Shown in pieces: positions 11,543-19,523 of a stretch of DNA of 64,000 bases. Made by a program: the position numbers and the translations under genes. The first letter of the stretch is position 1. Each line of letters starts with the position of its first letter. The DNA lies in NCBI GenBank assembly GCA_000169355.1, contig AAXX01000003.1, positions 167,325 through 231,324 on the forward strand, read 5' to 3'. This DNA is from Flavobacteria bacterium BAL38. Lineage in GTDB: Bacteria; Bacteroidota; Bacteroidia; Flavobacteriales; Flavobacteriaceae. The notes under the pieces were generated by a model. It had not been told where the DNA came from. It was given only the letters and a program-made list of their open reading frames with translations, and made no database searches.

Positions 11543-11988
11543 TATAAAAGCACGTAAATTATATTTCCAATCATCATAATCTTAAATATTAATGACAGCG
11601 TATTGTTTTTTAATTTAAATTTTTTCTCAGTTGTAATTATTATTATAACTAATAAAGGCAGGATTAAACCAGAAAATAATCTTAACGAAAAAGTTTCAGA
11701 AAAATTATCAAATGTATATGAATTAACTTCATTAAAAATCTTAGATTTTTTTATTATAATTGTATCGCCTTCAGTTATTTTATTTCTAAATTCCTTTGAA
11801 ATCAAAAAAATCTCGTTTTCGCATTTAAGTGTGTAACTAAAATGTGAGTTTCCTCCAGCGTTATAATAATTTTGTCTAACTTGTTTGATTGAGATTGCTT
11901 TACCTGTGATTTCAGTTCCAGGTAATAAAAAATCTATAACAAAAATTAATGCCAAAAGGTAAATTATAATTTCTATAGTTTTTTTCAT
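11539..11988 (-). CDS. Small membrane protein of unknown function
   Basis: 149 aa from the ATG at 11988; the longer frame to 11997 uses GTG. There is one N-terminal membrane segment (I-I-I-Y-L-L-A-L-I-F-V-I), a soluble beta-rich middle, and two hydrophobic segments at the C-terminus. The start overlaps the stop of the redoxin gene by one base (TGATG), so translation is probably coupled. No family recognised. Confidence 0.65.
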   Translation of the reverse strand: MKKTIEIIIYLLALIFVIDFLLPGTEITGKAISIKQVRQNYYNAGGNSHFSYTLKCENEIFLISKEFRNKITEGDTIIIKKSKIFNEVNSYTFDNFSETFSLRLFSGLILPLLVIIIITTEKKFKLKNNTLSLIFKIMMIGNIIYVLLY

Positions 11989-12542
11989 CACTTCCACTTA
12001 ATATTACACCCAATACTCGGTTTCTGTTCTGGATTAATTAATCGATTCATCACCACACCATCAATAGCACTTCGTAAATCAGAACCACTAAGCGGAATGC
12101 CGTTTGCAGGGCGGCTGTCGTCTAATTGTCCACGGTAAACTAGTTTGTTTTGATTGTCGAAAAGATAAAAATCAGGCGTGCAAGCAGCATCGTAGGCTTT
12201 GGCTACTTCTTGTGTTTCGTCAAATAGATATGGAAATTCAAATCCGTTTTCAAAGGCAAATTCAGTCATTAATTCAGGAGCATCTTGCGGATACTTTACT
12301 ACATCATTACTCGAAATCGCCACAAAACCAATTCCTTGCACACGATAATCGTTCACCACACGAATTACCTCGTCCATCACATGATGTACAAACGGACAAT
12401 GATTGCAAATGAACATGACAATTGTTCCTTTTTCGCCTTTACAATCAGCAAACGTTTTAAAATCGGTAGCGTTGGTGTCTCTCAAATTAAAATCAGGAGC
12501 AATCGTGCCCAGTGGTAACATGTTGGAAGGAGTTTGAGCCAT
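11988..12542 (-). CDS. Thioredoxin-fold (redoxin/AhpC-TSA-like) protein
   Basis: 184 aa, cytoplasmic (no signal peptide). The thioredoxin fold is seen from A-P-D-F-N-L-R-D, the strand G-T-I-V-M-F-I, and the active-site-like loop C-N-H-C-P-F-V (CxxC). It has the usual G-x-x-x-x-A-I-S-S and C-T-P-D-F-Y-L-F-D segments and a C-terminal S-I-G-C-N-I-K-W-K that is typical of this subfamily of uncharacterised peroxiredoxin-like proteins. Likely a thiol oxidoreductase; the substrate is unknown. Confidence 0.88.
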   Translation of the reverse strand: MAQTPSNMLPLGTIAPDFNLRDTNATDFKTFADCKGEKGTIVMFICNHCPFVHHVMDEVIRVVNDYRVQGIGFVAISSNDVVKYPQDAPELMTEFAFENGFEFPYLFDETQEVAKAYDAACTPDFYLFDNQNKLVYRGQLDDSRPANGIPLSGSDLRSAIDGVVMNRLINPEQKPSIGCNIKWK

Positions 12543-12547
12543 TTTGA

Positions 12548-12575
12548 AATTAGAATTTAGAAATTAGAATTTTGA
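12548..12575. repeat. Heptamer array (AATTAGA type)
   Basis: Four units of 7 nt (AATTAGA, ATTTAGA, AATTAGA, ATTTTGA) directly upstream of the redoxin gene start. Same period as the ACT arrays elsewhere but a different core. Confidence 0.6.
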
Positions 12576-12594
12576 ATATTTTTAATTGTTTTTT

Positions 12595-12660
12595 GGAACA
12601 CAGATGACACCGATTTTAGAAATTTACACAGATTTTTTTAATTTCTTCAATCTGTGTTCC
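12595..12660. repeat. Intergenic palindromic element with 11-bp terminal inverted repeats
   Basis: GGAACACAGAT at the left and ATCTGTGTTCC at the right form a perfect 11-bp inverted repeat around 44 bases that include a further ACACAGATTTT copy. From memory, similar ACAGATT-rich elements recur between genes in flavobacteria; the function is unknown. Confidence 0.6.
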
Positions 12661-12677
12661 TAAATAAATTTTTAAAA

Positions 12678-12717
12678 TTGTTCTTGAACTTGTCTTTGTA
12701 CTTGAACTTGTTCTTGC
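12678..12717. repeat. Hexamer array (TTGnnn / CAAnnn)
   Basis: Six consecutive 6-nt units beginning TTG (TTGTTC, TTGAAC, TTGTCT, TTGTAC, TTGAAC, TTGTTC), then TTGC. The third to sixth bases vary, so this is a phased degenerate array and not a simple microsatellite. Confidence 0.65.
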
Positions 12718-12786
12718 TAATTATACGCACCAAATCTTTTATTGTTACAAAATGCGGCAATACTTTTTTTTGGAATAGCATTTTCT

Positions 12787-12794
12787 TACTTTTG
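12787..12794 (+). promoter_or_regulatory. pyrD promoter -7 box
   Basis: TACTTTTG extended by CA, 19 nt upstream of the pyrD ATG. Confidence 0.65.
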
Positions 12795-12813
12795 CAGAAC
12801 AACACAACACACT

Positions 12814-13830
12814 ATGTACAAAATTTTCATTCGTCCGTTACTTTTCTGTTTCGATCCAGAAAAAGTGCACTATTTTACTTTTTCATTAATTCGTTTTCTG
12901 AATAAAATTCCAGGTTTTTCAGGCTTATTTCAAGCGCTTTACGAAGTAAAAGATGCTCGTTTAGAACGAGAAGTTTTCGGAATTAAATTCAAAAATCCAG
13001 TAGGATTAGCTGCAGGATTTGACAAAGATGCGAAGTTGTATCAAGAGTTATCGAATTTCGGTTTCGGATTTATTGAAATTGGAACGTTGACTCCTGTGGG
13101 ACAAGAAGGAAATCCTAAAAAACGTTTGTTCCGCCTAAAAGAAGACAACGCCATTATCAACCGAATGGGTTTCAATAATGGTGGTGTAAAAGAAGCAGTC
13201 GAACGTTTGAAAAAAAACAAAGGCGTTTTAATCGGTGGAAACATCGGGAAGAATAAAGTCACGCCAAACGAAGAAGCGGTTCAGGATTACGAAATCTGTT
13301 TTGAGGCTTTGTTTCCCTATGTCGATTATTTTGTGGTTAATGTGAGTTCGCCAAACACGCCAAATCTTCGCGAATTACAAGATAAAAAGCCTTTGACTGA
13401 GTTATTACAAACGCTTCAAGATAAGAACAATTCAAAACCAAATCAGAAGCCAATTCTTTTAAAAATCGCTCCAGATTTAACGGATGAGCAACTTTTAGAC
13501 ATTATAGATATTGTAAATGAAACTAAAATTGCAGGTGTAATTGCAACCAATACAACTATTTATCGCGAAGGTTTACAATCGGAAAACAAATCAGAAATGG
13601 GTGGTTTATCTGGAAAACCATTAACAAAACGTTCCACAGAAGTCATTCGTTTTCTGTCGGAAAAAAGCAATAAATCGTTTCCAATCATAGGAGTAGGAGG
13701 TATTCACACCGCTGAAGATGCGTTAGAAAAATTAGAAGCTGGAGCAAGTTTGGTTCAGTTATATACTGGGTTTATTTACGAAGGACCGCAGTTGATAAAA
13801 GATATTAACAAGGCATTGCTAAAAAAATAA
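12814..13830 (+). CDS. pyrD: Dihydroorotate dehydrogenase (quinone), class 2
   Basis: Oxidises dihydroorotate to orotate in pyrimidine synthesis, passing electrons to the quinone pool. 338 aa from the ATG at 12814; the frame continues upstream to a TTG but that lies before the promoter. The N-terminal amphipathic segment ([11 protein letters not shown]) is the membrane/quinone-binding extension of class 2. Other motifs are [13 protein letters not shown]-x-[19 protein letters not shown] with the catalytic Ser, and G-V-G-G-I near the end. Confidence 0.96.
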   Translation: MYKIFIRPLLFCFDPEKVHYFTFSLIRFLNKIPGFSGLFQALYEVKDARLEREVFGIKFKNPVGLAAGFDKDAKLYQELSNFGFGFIEIGTLTPVGQEGNPKKRLFRLKEDNAIINRMGFNNGGVKEAVERLKKNKGVLIGGNIGKNKVTPNEEAVQDYEICFEALFPYVDYFVVNVSSPNTPNLRELQDKKPLTELLQTLQDKNNSKPNQKPILLKIAPDLTDEQLLDIIDIVNETKIAGVIATNTTIYREGLQSENKSEMGGLSGKPLTKRSTEVIRFLSEKSNKSFPIIGVGGIHTAEDALEKLEAGASLVQLYTGFIYEGPQLIKDINKALLKK

Positions 13831-13863
13831 AAGATAGGTTTCACGAAAACGTTTTCTTTTTTA

Positions 13864-13871
13864 TATTTTTG
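13864..13871 (+). promoter_or_regulatory. -7 box immediately before the HMG-CoA lyase gene
   Basis: TATTTTTG ends four bases before the ATG at 13876, giving a leaderless or near-leaderless transcript if used. Confidence 0.5.
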
Positions 13872-13875
13872 AAGA

Positions 13876-14739
13876 ATGAATCCAATCAAAATTATCGAAT
13901 GCCCTCGTGATGCCATGCAAGGTATCAAACCTTTTATTCCAACCGAAAAGAAGGTGAAATACATCCAATCGTTATTGCGTGTTGGTTTTGATACTCTTGA
14001 TTTTGGAAGTTTTGTTTCGCCAAAAGCAATTCCTCAAATGCAAGATACGGTTGCCGTTTTAGCGCAATTGGATTTATCAGCAACCAACAGCAAATTATTA
14101 GCCATTATTGCTAATACACAAGGCGCTCAAAATGCTTCTATTCACAAAGAAATTCAATATTTAGGTTTCCCCTTTTCAATTTCTGAAAACTTTCAAATGC
14201 GAAATACGCATAAAACCATTGCTGAAAGTTTGGTGACATTGCAAGAAATATTAGAAATAGCTGATAAAACCAATAAAGAAGTGGTAACCTATATTTCAAT
14301 GGGCTTTGGAAATCCGTATGGAGATCCTTGGAATGTTGAAATTGTGGGCGAGTGGACTGAAAAATTAGCTAATATGGGTGTAAAAATCCTTTCACTTTCT
14401 GATACCGTTGGAAGTTCTACTCCAGAAGTTATTGATTACTTGTTCTCTAATTTAATTCCTAAATATTCACATATCGAATTTGGAGCGCATCTTCATACCA
14501 CGCCTGACAAATGGTTTGAAAAAATTGATGCGGCTTACAATGCAGGTTGTCGTCGTTATGATGGTGCGATTCAAGGTTTTGGTGGTTGTCCTATGGCGAA
14601 AGACGATTTAACAGGTAACATGCCAACAGAAAAATTATTATCATATTTCACAACCAAAAGAGAAAACACGAATACCAGTCCAATGAGTTTTGAAAGTGCT
14701 TATAACGAAGCGACTAAATTATTTGGCGAGTTTCATTAG
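13876..14739 (+). CDS. Hydroxymethylglutaryl-CoA lyase
   Basis: Cleaves HMG-CoA to acetyl-CoA and acetoacetate, the last step of leucine breakdown. 287 aa, family length, TIM-barrel. The N-terminus I-I-E-C-P-R-D-A-M-Q-G supplies the catalytic Arg-Asp pair; G-A-H-L-H-T holds the metal-binding His pair; the C-terminal loop G-F-G-G-C-P-M-A is the catalytic-Cys signature. It follows pyrD by 45 bp but appears to have its own promoter. Confidence 0.93.
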   Translation: MNPIKIIECPRDAMQGIKPFIPTEKKVKYIQSLLRVGFDTLDFGSFVSPKAIPQMQDTVAVLAQLDLSATNSKLLAIIANTQGAQNASIHKEIQYLGFPFSISENFQMRNTHKTIAESLVTLQEILEIADKTNKEVVTYISMGFGNPYGDPWNVEIVGEWTEKLANMGVKILSLSDTVGSSTPEVIDYLFSNLIPKYSHIEFGAHLHTTPDKWFEKIDAAYNAGCRRYDGAIQGFGGCPMAKDDLTGNMPTEKLLSYFTTKRENTNTSPMSFESAYNEATKLFGEFH

Positions 14740-14885
14740 AAGTTATTCCAGCTATCCATTTCAAGATTTTATCCACAATTCTTTTTTTGTAAGCACTAAA
14801 AAGAGCTTCTTAGGTCGCTTTTTTAGCACAACATAAAATAGAATTCTTCAGTAAAATGCTTTTCATTTCTATCTGGGCTAAAAAA

Positions 14886-14916
14886 ACTAATTACTAATTA
14901 CTAATCACTAATTACT
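14886..14916. repeat. ACTAATT heptamer array abutting the guaB promoter
   Basis: Four perfect or near-perfect 7-nt units (ACTAATT, ACTAATT, ACTAATC, ACTAATT) plus ACT. The array ends six bases before the guaB -7 box and occupies the place where a -33 element would be. The rest of the 14740-14962 gap holds an imperfect hairpin (CTAAAAAGAGC ... GCTTTTTTAG) that could terminate the upstream gene. Confidence 0.75.
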
Positions 14917-14922
14917 TTTTTG

Positions 14923-14930
14923 TATATTTG
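14923..14930 (+). promoter_or_regulatory. guaB promoter -7 box
   Basis: TATATTTG extended by CAC, 32 nt upstream of the guaB ATG. No TTG is present at the -33 distance; the heptamer array lies there. Confidence 0.65.
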
Positions 14931-14962
14931 CACGCAATTTAACAACAACTACAAATTGCACC

Positions 14963-16435
14963 ATGAAAGCACACACAACTAAAATCGTTGGCGAAGGTCT
15001 TACTTACGACGATGTTTTGCTTATTCCAAATTATTCAGAAATCTTACCACGCGAAGTTAGTATTCAATCGAAGTTTTCGAGAAATATTACTTTGAATGTT
15101 CCTATCGTTTCCGCTGCAATGGATACGGTTACCGAAAGTTCTATGGCAATTGCTATGGCTCAAGAAGGTGGAATTGGCGTGTTGCACAAAAACATGACAA
15201 TTGAGCAACAAGCGGCGAAAGTAAAGAAAGTAAAACGTGCGGAAAGCGGTATGATTATCGATCCAGTTACATTACCATTAACGGCAACTGTGGGTGATGC
15301 GAAGATGGCTATGAAAGAATTTAGCATTGGCGGAATTCCAGTAGTTGATGAAAACGGAATTTTAAAAGGTATTGTTACCAATAGAGATTTACGTTTCGAA
15401 AAAGTAAATACCCGTTCGATTTTAGAAGTAATGACTTCTGAAAAATTAGTAACAGCGGCTCAAGGCACTACGTTACAAGAAGCAGAAGGAATTCTTCAAG
15501 AAAATAAAATTGAAAAATTACCTGTAGTTGACAACAACAATAAATTAGTGGGTTTAATTACCTTTAGAGATATTACCAAATTAACGCAAAAACCAATTGC
15601 TAATAAAGATAGATTTGGTCGTTTACGTGTGGCTGCCGCTTTAGGTGTAACAGCTGATGCATTAGATAGAGCAACGGCTTTAGTAACTGCAGGTGTTGAT
15701 GCTGTAATTATCGATACCGCTCACGGACATACAAAAGGTGTGGTTGATGTGTTAAAAGCTGTAAAAGCAAAATTCCCAGATTTAGATGTAGTTGTTGGAA
15801 ATATTGCTACTCCAGAAGCAGCTTTATATTTGGCTCAAAACGGAGCTGATGCTGTGAAAGTTGGAATTGGACCAGGTTCTATTTGTACAACGAGAGTTGT
15901 AGCTGGTGTTGGATTTCCTCAATTTTCAGCGGTTTTAGAAGTAGCTGCGGCTTTAAAAGGAACAGGAGTTCCCGTTATTGCTGATGGAGGAATTCGTTAC
16001 ACAGGAGATATTCCAAAAGCAATTGCTGCAGGAGCTGATTGTGTGATGTTAGGTTCACTTTTAGCAGGAACAAAAGAATCTCCAGGTGAAACGATTATTT
16101 TTGAAGGAAGAAAATTCAAATCGTACCGTGGAATGGGTTCTGTTGAAGCGATGCAAGAAGGTTCGAAAGACCGTTATTTCCAAGATGTGGAAGACGATGT
16201 AAAGAAATTAGTTCCAGAAGGAATTGTTGGTCGTGTACCATACAAAGGAGAATTAAACGAAAGCATGCAACAATTCATAGGTGGTTTAAGAGCCGGAATG
16301 GGATATTGTGGAGCAAAAGATATTCCAACGTTACAAGAAAACGGACGTTTCATTAGAATTACAGCAAGTGGTATTGGCGAAAGTCACCCACACAATGTGA
16401 CGATTACAAAAGAAGCTCCGAATTATTCGAGATAG
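14963..16435 (+). CDS. guaB: IMP dehydrogenase
   Basis: Converts IMP to XMP with NAD+, the committed step of GMP synthesis. 490 aa, full length. N-terminal barrel start [11 protein letters not shown]; two CBS domains inserted about residues 93-205; NAD-binding and catalytic loop G-P-G-S-I-C-T-T-R with the active-site Cys; G-M-G-S flap region [11 protein letters not shown]-terminal [11 protein letters not shown]. Single gene ended by a strong terminator. Confidence 0.98.
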   Translation: MKAHTTKIVGEGLTYDDVLLIPNYSEILPREVSIQSKFSRNITLNVPIVSAAMDTVTESSMAIAMAQEGGIGVLHKNMTIEQQAAKVKKVKRAESGMIIDPVTLPLTATVGDAKMAMKEFSIGGIPVVDENGILKGIVTNRDLRFEKVNTRSILEVMTSEKLVTAAQGTTLQEAEGILQENKIEKLPVVDNNNKLVGLITFRDITKLTQKPIANKDRFGRLRVAAALGVTADALDRATALVTAGVDAVIIDTAHGHTKGVVDVLKAVKAKFPDLDVVVGNIATPEAALYLAQNGADAVKVGIGPGSICTTRVVAGVGFPQFSAVLEVAAALKGTGVPVIADGGIRYTGDIPKAIAAGADCVMLGSLLAGTKESPGETIIFEGRKFKSYRGMGSVEAMQEGSKDRYFQDVEDDVKKLVPEGIVGRVPYKGELNESMQQFIGGLRAGMGYCGAKDIPTLQENGRFIRITASGIGESHPHNVTITKEAPNYSR

Positions 16436-16442
16436 TTTTTCG

Positions 16443-16505
16443 AGTATTCAGTCTTCAGTCTCAGTACTCAGTTAAACACAACGTTTGTTATTCCGAAGGA
16501 ATCTC
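16443..16505 (-). repeat. Left copy of a 62/63-bp inverted repeat flanking the CAP genes
   Basis: Read on the minus strand it begins GAGATTCCTTCGGAAT and continues into ACTG-type heptamers. It aligns with 19456-19517 (plus strand) with 52 identical positions of 62 and one 1-nt gap. The heptamer portion has AGT at 16443, 16450, 16457, 16463 and 16470 on the plus strand. Confidence 0.8.
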
Positions 16506-16521
16506 AAATTATAGTTAATAC

Positions 16522-16558
16522 AAACCTGACAGGTTTTTGAAACCTGTCAGGTTTTTTT
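16522..16558. terminator. guaB terminator built of a 15-bp inverted repeat
   Basis: AAACCTGACAGGTTT, a TTG loop, its perfect complement, then a T run. Each arm is itself nearly palindromic (CCTGACAGG). It lies between convergent guaB and the CAP gene, touching the latter's stop codon. From memory, elements of this sequence are common in flavobacterial intergenic regions. Confidence 0.85.
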
Positions 16559-17066
16559 ATTTTGCTCCAAAAACTTGCACCGCATATATTCTTTTATTTT
16601 CCCAATCGATGCTAAAACTGATTTTTGTATAGAAATATTGATGATCTAAAATGTTTTTCAAATGATTGGATGATTTCTTCCAAAGATTAAACATTTTTAA
16701 AGCTAAAGCTTCTAAGTCTGTTTCAGAGTAAATTTGGTCTTTAATTCCAGTGAATAATATGTTTTCTCCCACTAAAACAAATGAATTCCCGCCATAAAAG
16801 TATACACGATCTTTCGGACTTTGCTTTTTACTATCGGTTTGTTCGTGCGATAACGTTTGTGCTTTTGCAATGTATTTGGCATGGTCGTCTGCGGCTTTTT
16901 TCAAATAAGGATCCAAACCAAGTACTTTTCTGTCGTTATTGGAACGTTCTTCGTTTACCAATTGATATACTTTTGTTTTTAGTTTTTCTAAATCAATTTT
17001 GTTTTGATTTTGACTAAAACTTAAAGCCGAAATGAATAGTAGGAGTAAGGTGAAATGGGTTTTCAT
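16557..17066 (-). CDS. Secreted CAP (SCP/PR-1-like) domain protein
   Basis: 169 aa with a signal peptide ending A-L-S-F-S-Q. The CAP core shows N-E-E-R-S-N, L-K-K-A-A-D-D-H-A-K-Y, L-S-H-E-Q and G-E-N-I-L-F, with His in both L-S-H-E and A-D-D-H as in CAP cavities. It matches the N-terminal domain of the gene upstream (17101-19401) through the whole core, for example D-R-V-x-F-Y-G-G and I-Y-A-x-Q-V-F-G, so the two arose by duplication. Biochemical role unknown. Confidence 0.85.
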   Translation of the reverse strand: MKTHFTLLLLFISALSFSQNQNKIDLEKLKTKVYQLVNEERSNNDRKVLGLDPYLKKAADDHAKYIAKAQTLSHEQTDSKKQSPKDRVYFYGGNSFVLVGENILFTGIKDQIYSETDLEALALKMFNLWKKSSNHLKNILDHQYFYTKISFSIDWENKRIYAVQVFGAK

Positions 17067-17100
17067 GTTAGTTGGAGATTTTTTATAATAACTCGTTTAG

Positions 17101-19401
17101 TTACATATTATTACATTTTTTGCAGAAATCAGATTTAATTTGTTCGTTTCTTAAAAGATTAAAATTTTCTTTTTGCCATTCACACCATTCTTTTTTATTC
17201 AATTGGTAAACTCTGTTTAAAACTTGTTGATTTGTTTTTGCATTATTTTCTTCAAAGAATAAAGCAGCTGTTTGTGCTAATAATAAAGCTTCTTCTTTTG
17301 AAAATGATGGTTTATTCATTTCGCTTTTGAGCAAAGCAATACAATAGCTATAAACACTCCAATGATTAACAAACAAAGCTAAATTCATCCTGTCTTCTTT
17401 CGTTTTTATGTTAGATTTAAAACTCAAATAAACTCTATCGAAATATTGATTAATGTTCTTGTAATCATTGATATGATTGCTATAATAGAGTAAAATATAA
17501 TCAAAATTTGAGTGTAATTTTTTATTTTCTTTAAACGTTATGAATTTATTTTCTACTGTAGCAGGCTTAATAACATTAGTTAGTTTAGAAAAATTTATAT
17601 CCCATTTTTCAAGTAATTCGCTATTTATTCTACAATAAAGGATCAATAAATTTAGTTGTGCATTTTTTGGTAAAGAGTCAAATTTTTCTAGCCAAATTTT
17701 CAAAAATTGAGTTGTTTTAAAATAATCTAGGTTAAAATTTTTACAGATTACTGCCGTTGCATTTTGAACTAATTTAGGATTTGTTTTTATTTCATTAAAA
17801 ACCATTTCATCAAAAATGCATGAACTAAACTCTAAAGAATATATTTTCGAAAGTGCCAAATTAGCCCTTTTATAGTCCTTGTCGAAAATTGCTGTTTTAA
17901 GATTTAAGTCATATAATAATTCGAAATTTTGTTCTTTTAACAATGAATCTTTATCAATTTCTCCATAGTAATTGACAACTAATTTAGATACTCTTTGTTC
18001 ATTTAGATACGTTTCAAAATCTTTGTTTTTTAAATTGATGTATTTTCTGATTTCATTTTTGGGTTTACTTGCTAAATATTCCATATTTTCCATTGCTAAT
18101 TGGATGTAGCATTTTTCCCAATTTTCTTCTGCAACAATTATCGAAGGTTTTATTTTTATACCTAAAGAATCTTTGGCAAATTTTTGTATTTCAGCCGCTC
18201 TATCATTATATAGTTTTTTGTTTAATATTTCATTTCCCTCTACGGAACTATAACTATATATTTGAGTAGAATGAACTTTATTGTATAATTTATAGTAACT
18301 TTCATTATTTGATTTCACTTTATTTTTGTCAAATTCAAATAATAATTCTTCAGTATATATGATTCCTTTATTGCTTAAACTAGCATCATTTGTCACTTCA
18401 ATGATTGGTTCTAAAGGAAATAAATTTATTGTTTTAGAATTAACTTTTAAAGGCACAACATATTCACAAGCACAATTATCAAAAATTAAAATTACATTAG
18501 CGACAATTTCTTTTCCAATAAGATGATTGGGTACTTTTCCAACTTTAGTTATTAACTTGTATTCGTTTTGAGCGGTGTTATTTTTTAATAATTCTTCTCT
18601 GTAAATGGGTTCTGACATAACGCCATCGTAAATTGGAGAAACATCAAAAGTGTTAGGTTTGTTGCAACTCATTTGTTCCTTTTCAACAAAATCAATTGCT
18701 ATTCCATCTTTAATATTAGAAAATATGGATTGAAATTCTTGTTTGTCATGATAATATAAAATAACATTTTCTCCTTCAATTTGGATACTATTTCCAATGT
18801 GTAATTTAGTACCAAGATCAATAGTTTTACATTTTTGATTTTTAACCTTTAAACCAAAAGCATTTTCAGAGAGTTGATTTGGAATTTCTATTCCTTTACG
18901 ACCAAAAACTTGTGTAGCATAAATTCTATTTCTTTTTTCATCTATAAAGAAACCTAAGTCGGCAGAATTATAATCTTTATTGATAATATTTTTGTAGTGG
19001 GGTGGTGAATTTTTCCATTGATTAAAAATTGATAAAGCTAATTTTTCTAAATCCTTCTCACTATAATTCTCATGTTTAATTGAAGTAAATAAGATGTTTT
19101 CTCCTATAAGATCAAATTTTTTTCCACCATAAAAAAATACTCTATCACGTGGTTTTTTTTTAATAATATCTCTTTGTTCATGAGATAACAATCCTATTTT
19201 TTTTAAATATAAACTATGATCTTCAGCTGCTTTAAGAAGAAAAGTATCTTTTTCAAATTCTTTTAATTTTAGCGATTTCCTGTGATTGTTTATTAAAATA
19301 GTAACTTTTGAATTTAATTTTTCAAAGTTGATTTCAATTTCTTCTTGAGAAAAAATTGAAATAGAAAACAAAAATGATATAAAGAAGAAAAGTTTGCTCA
19401 T
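17101..19401 (-). CDS. Large secreted protein: CAP domain plus OmpA-like domain
   Basis: 766 aa from the ATG at 19401, which opens a signal peptide (M-S-K-L-F-F-F, ending I-F-S-Q). The frame is open to a TTG at 19476, but that runs into an intergenic repeat. Residues about 25-170 are a CAP domain (L-S-H-E-Q, G-E-N-I-L-F, Y-A-T-Q-V-F-G). Residues about 349-412 resemble an OmpA C-terminal domain: L-L-F-E-F-D-K-N-K-V, Y-S-S-V-E-G-N, and N-K-K-L-Y-N-D-R-A-A-E-I with the Asn394 and Arg401 expected for peptidoglycan contact. The last 350 residues are helical and unassigned. It lies 34 bases upstream of the short CAP paralogue. Confidence 0.8.
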   Translation of the reverse strand: MSKLFFFISFLFSISIFSQEEIEINFEKLNSKVTILINNHRKSLKLKEFEKDTFLLKAAEDHSLYLKKIGLLSHEQRDIIKKKPRDRVFFYGGKKFDLIGENILFTSIKHENYSEKDLEKLALSIFNQWKNSPPHYKNIINKDYNSADLGFFIDEKRNRIYATQVFGRKGIEIPNQLSENAFGLKVKNQKCKTIDLGTKLHIGNSIQIEGENVILYYHDKQEFQSIFSNIKDGIAIDFVEKEQMSCNKPNTFDVSPIYDGVMSEPIYREELLKNNTAQNEYKLITKVGKVPNHLIGKEIVANVILIFDNCACEYVVPLKVNSKTINLFPLEPIIEVTNDASLSNKGIIYTEELLFEFDKNKVKSNNESYYKLYNKVHSTQIYSYSSVEGNEILNKKLYNDRAAEIQKFAKDSLGIKIKPSIIVAEENWEKCYIQLAMENMEYLASKPKNEIRKYINLKNKDFETYLNEQRVSKLVVNYYGEIDKDSLLKEQNFELLYDLNLKTAIFDKDYKRANLALSKIYSLEFSSCIFDEMVFNEIKTNPKLVQNATAVICKNFNLDYFKTTQFLKIWLEKFDSLPKNAQLNLLILYCRINSELLEKWDINFSKLTNVIKPATVENKFITFKENKKLHSNFDYILLYYSNHINDYKNINQYFDRVYLSFKSNIKTKEDRMNLALFVNHWSVYSYCIALLKSEMNKPSFSKEEALLLAQTAALFFEENNAKTNQQVLNRVYQLNKKEWCEWQKENFNLLRNEQIKSDFCKKCNNM

Positions 19402-19455
19402 AATTTTTGGTTTGATATCTAGATTAATGCCAACTTTCATGCCAAAATAATCCAA

Positions 19456-19517
19456 GAGATTCCTTCGGAATGACAAAGTTGTGGATAACTGAACACTGTG
19501 ACTACTAACTGAATACT
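19456..19517 (+). repeat. Right copy of the 62/63-bp inverted repeat flanking the CAP genes
   Basis: Begins GAGATTCCTTCGGAAT and ends in ACT units at 19488, 19495, 19501, 19508 and 19515. Inverted partner of 16443-16505. Confidence 0.8.
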
Positions 19518-19523
19518 AAACAA

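Noticed and set aside
12104..12518. Overlapping plus-strand frames opposite the redoxin gene
   Set aside because: Antisense shadows of a well-supported thioredoxin-fold gene with no start signals or family resemblance.
14886..14916. Possible CRISPR or microsatellite
   Set aside because: Units are 7 nt with degenerate positions and no spacers; no cas genes are present in the window.
16557..19401. CAP gene pair as toxin-immunity or defence system
   Set aside because: Both are exported CAP proteins related by duplication; no toxin, immunity or nuclease motif seen.
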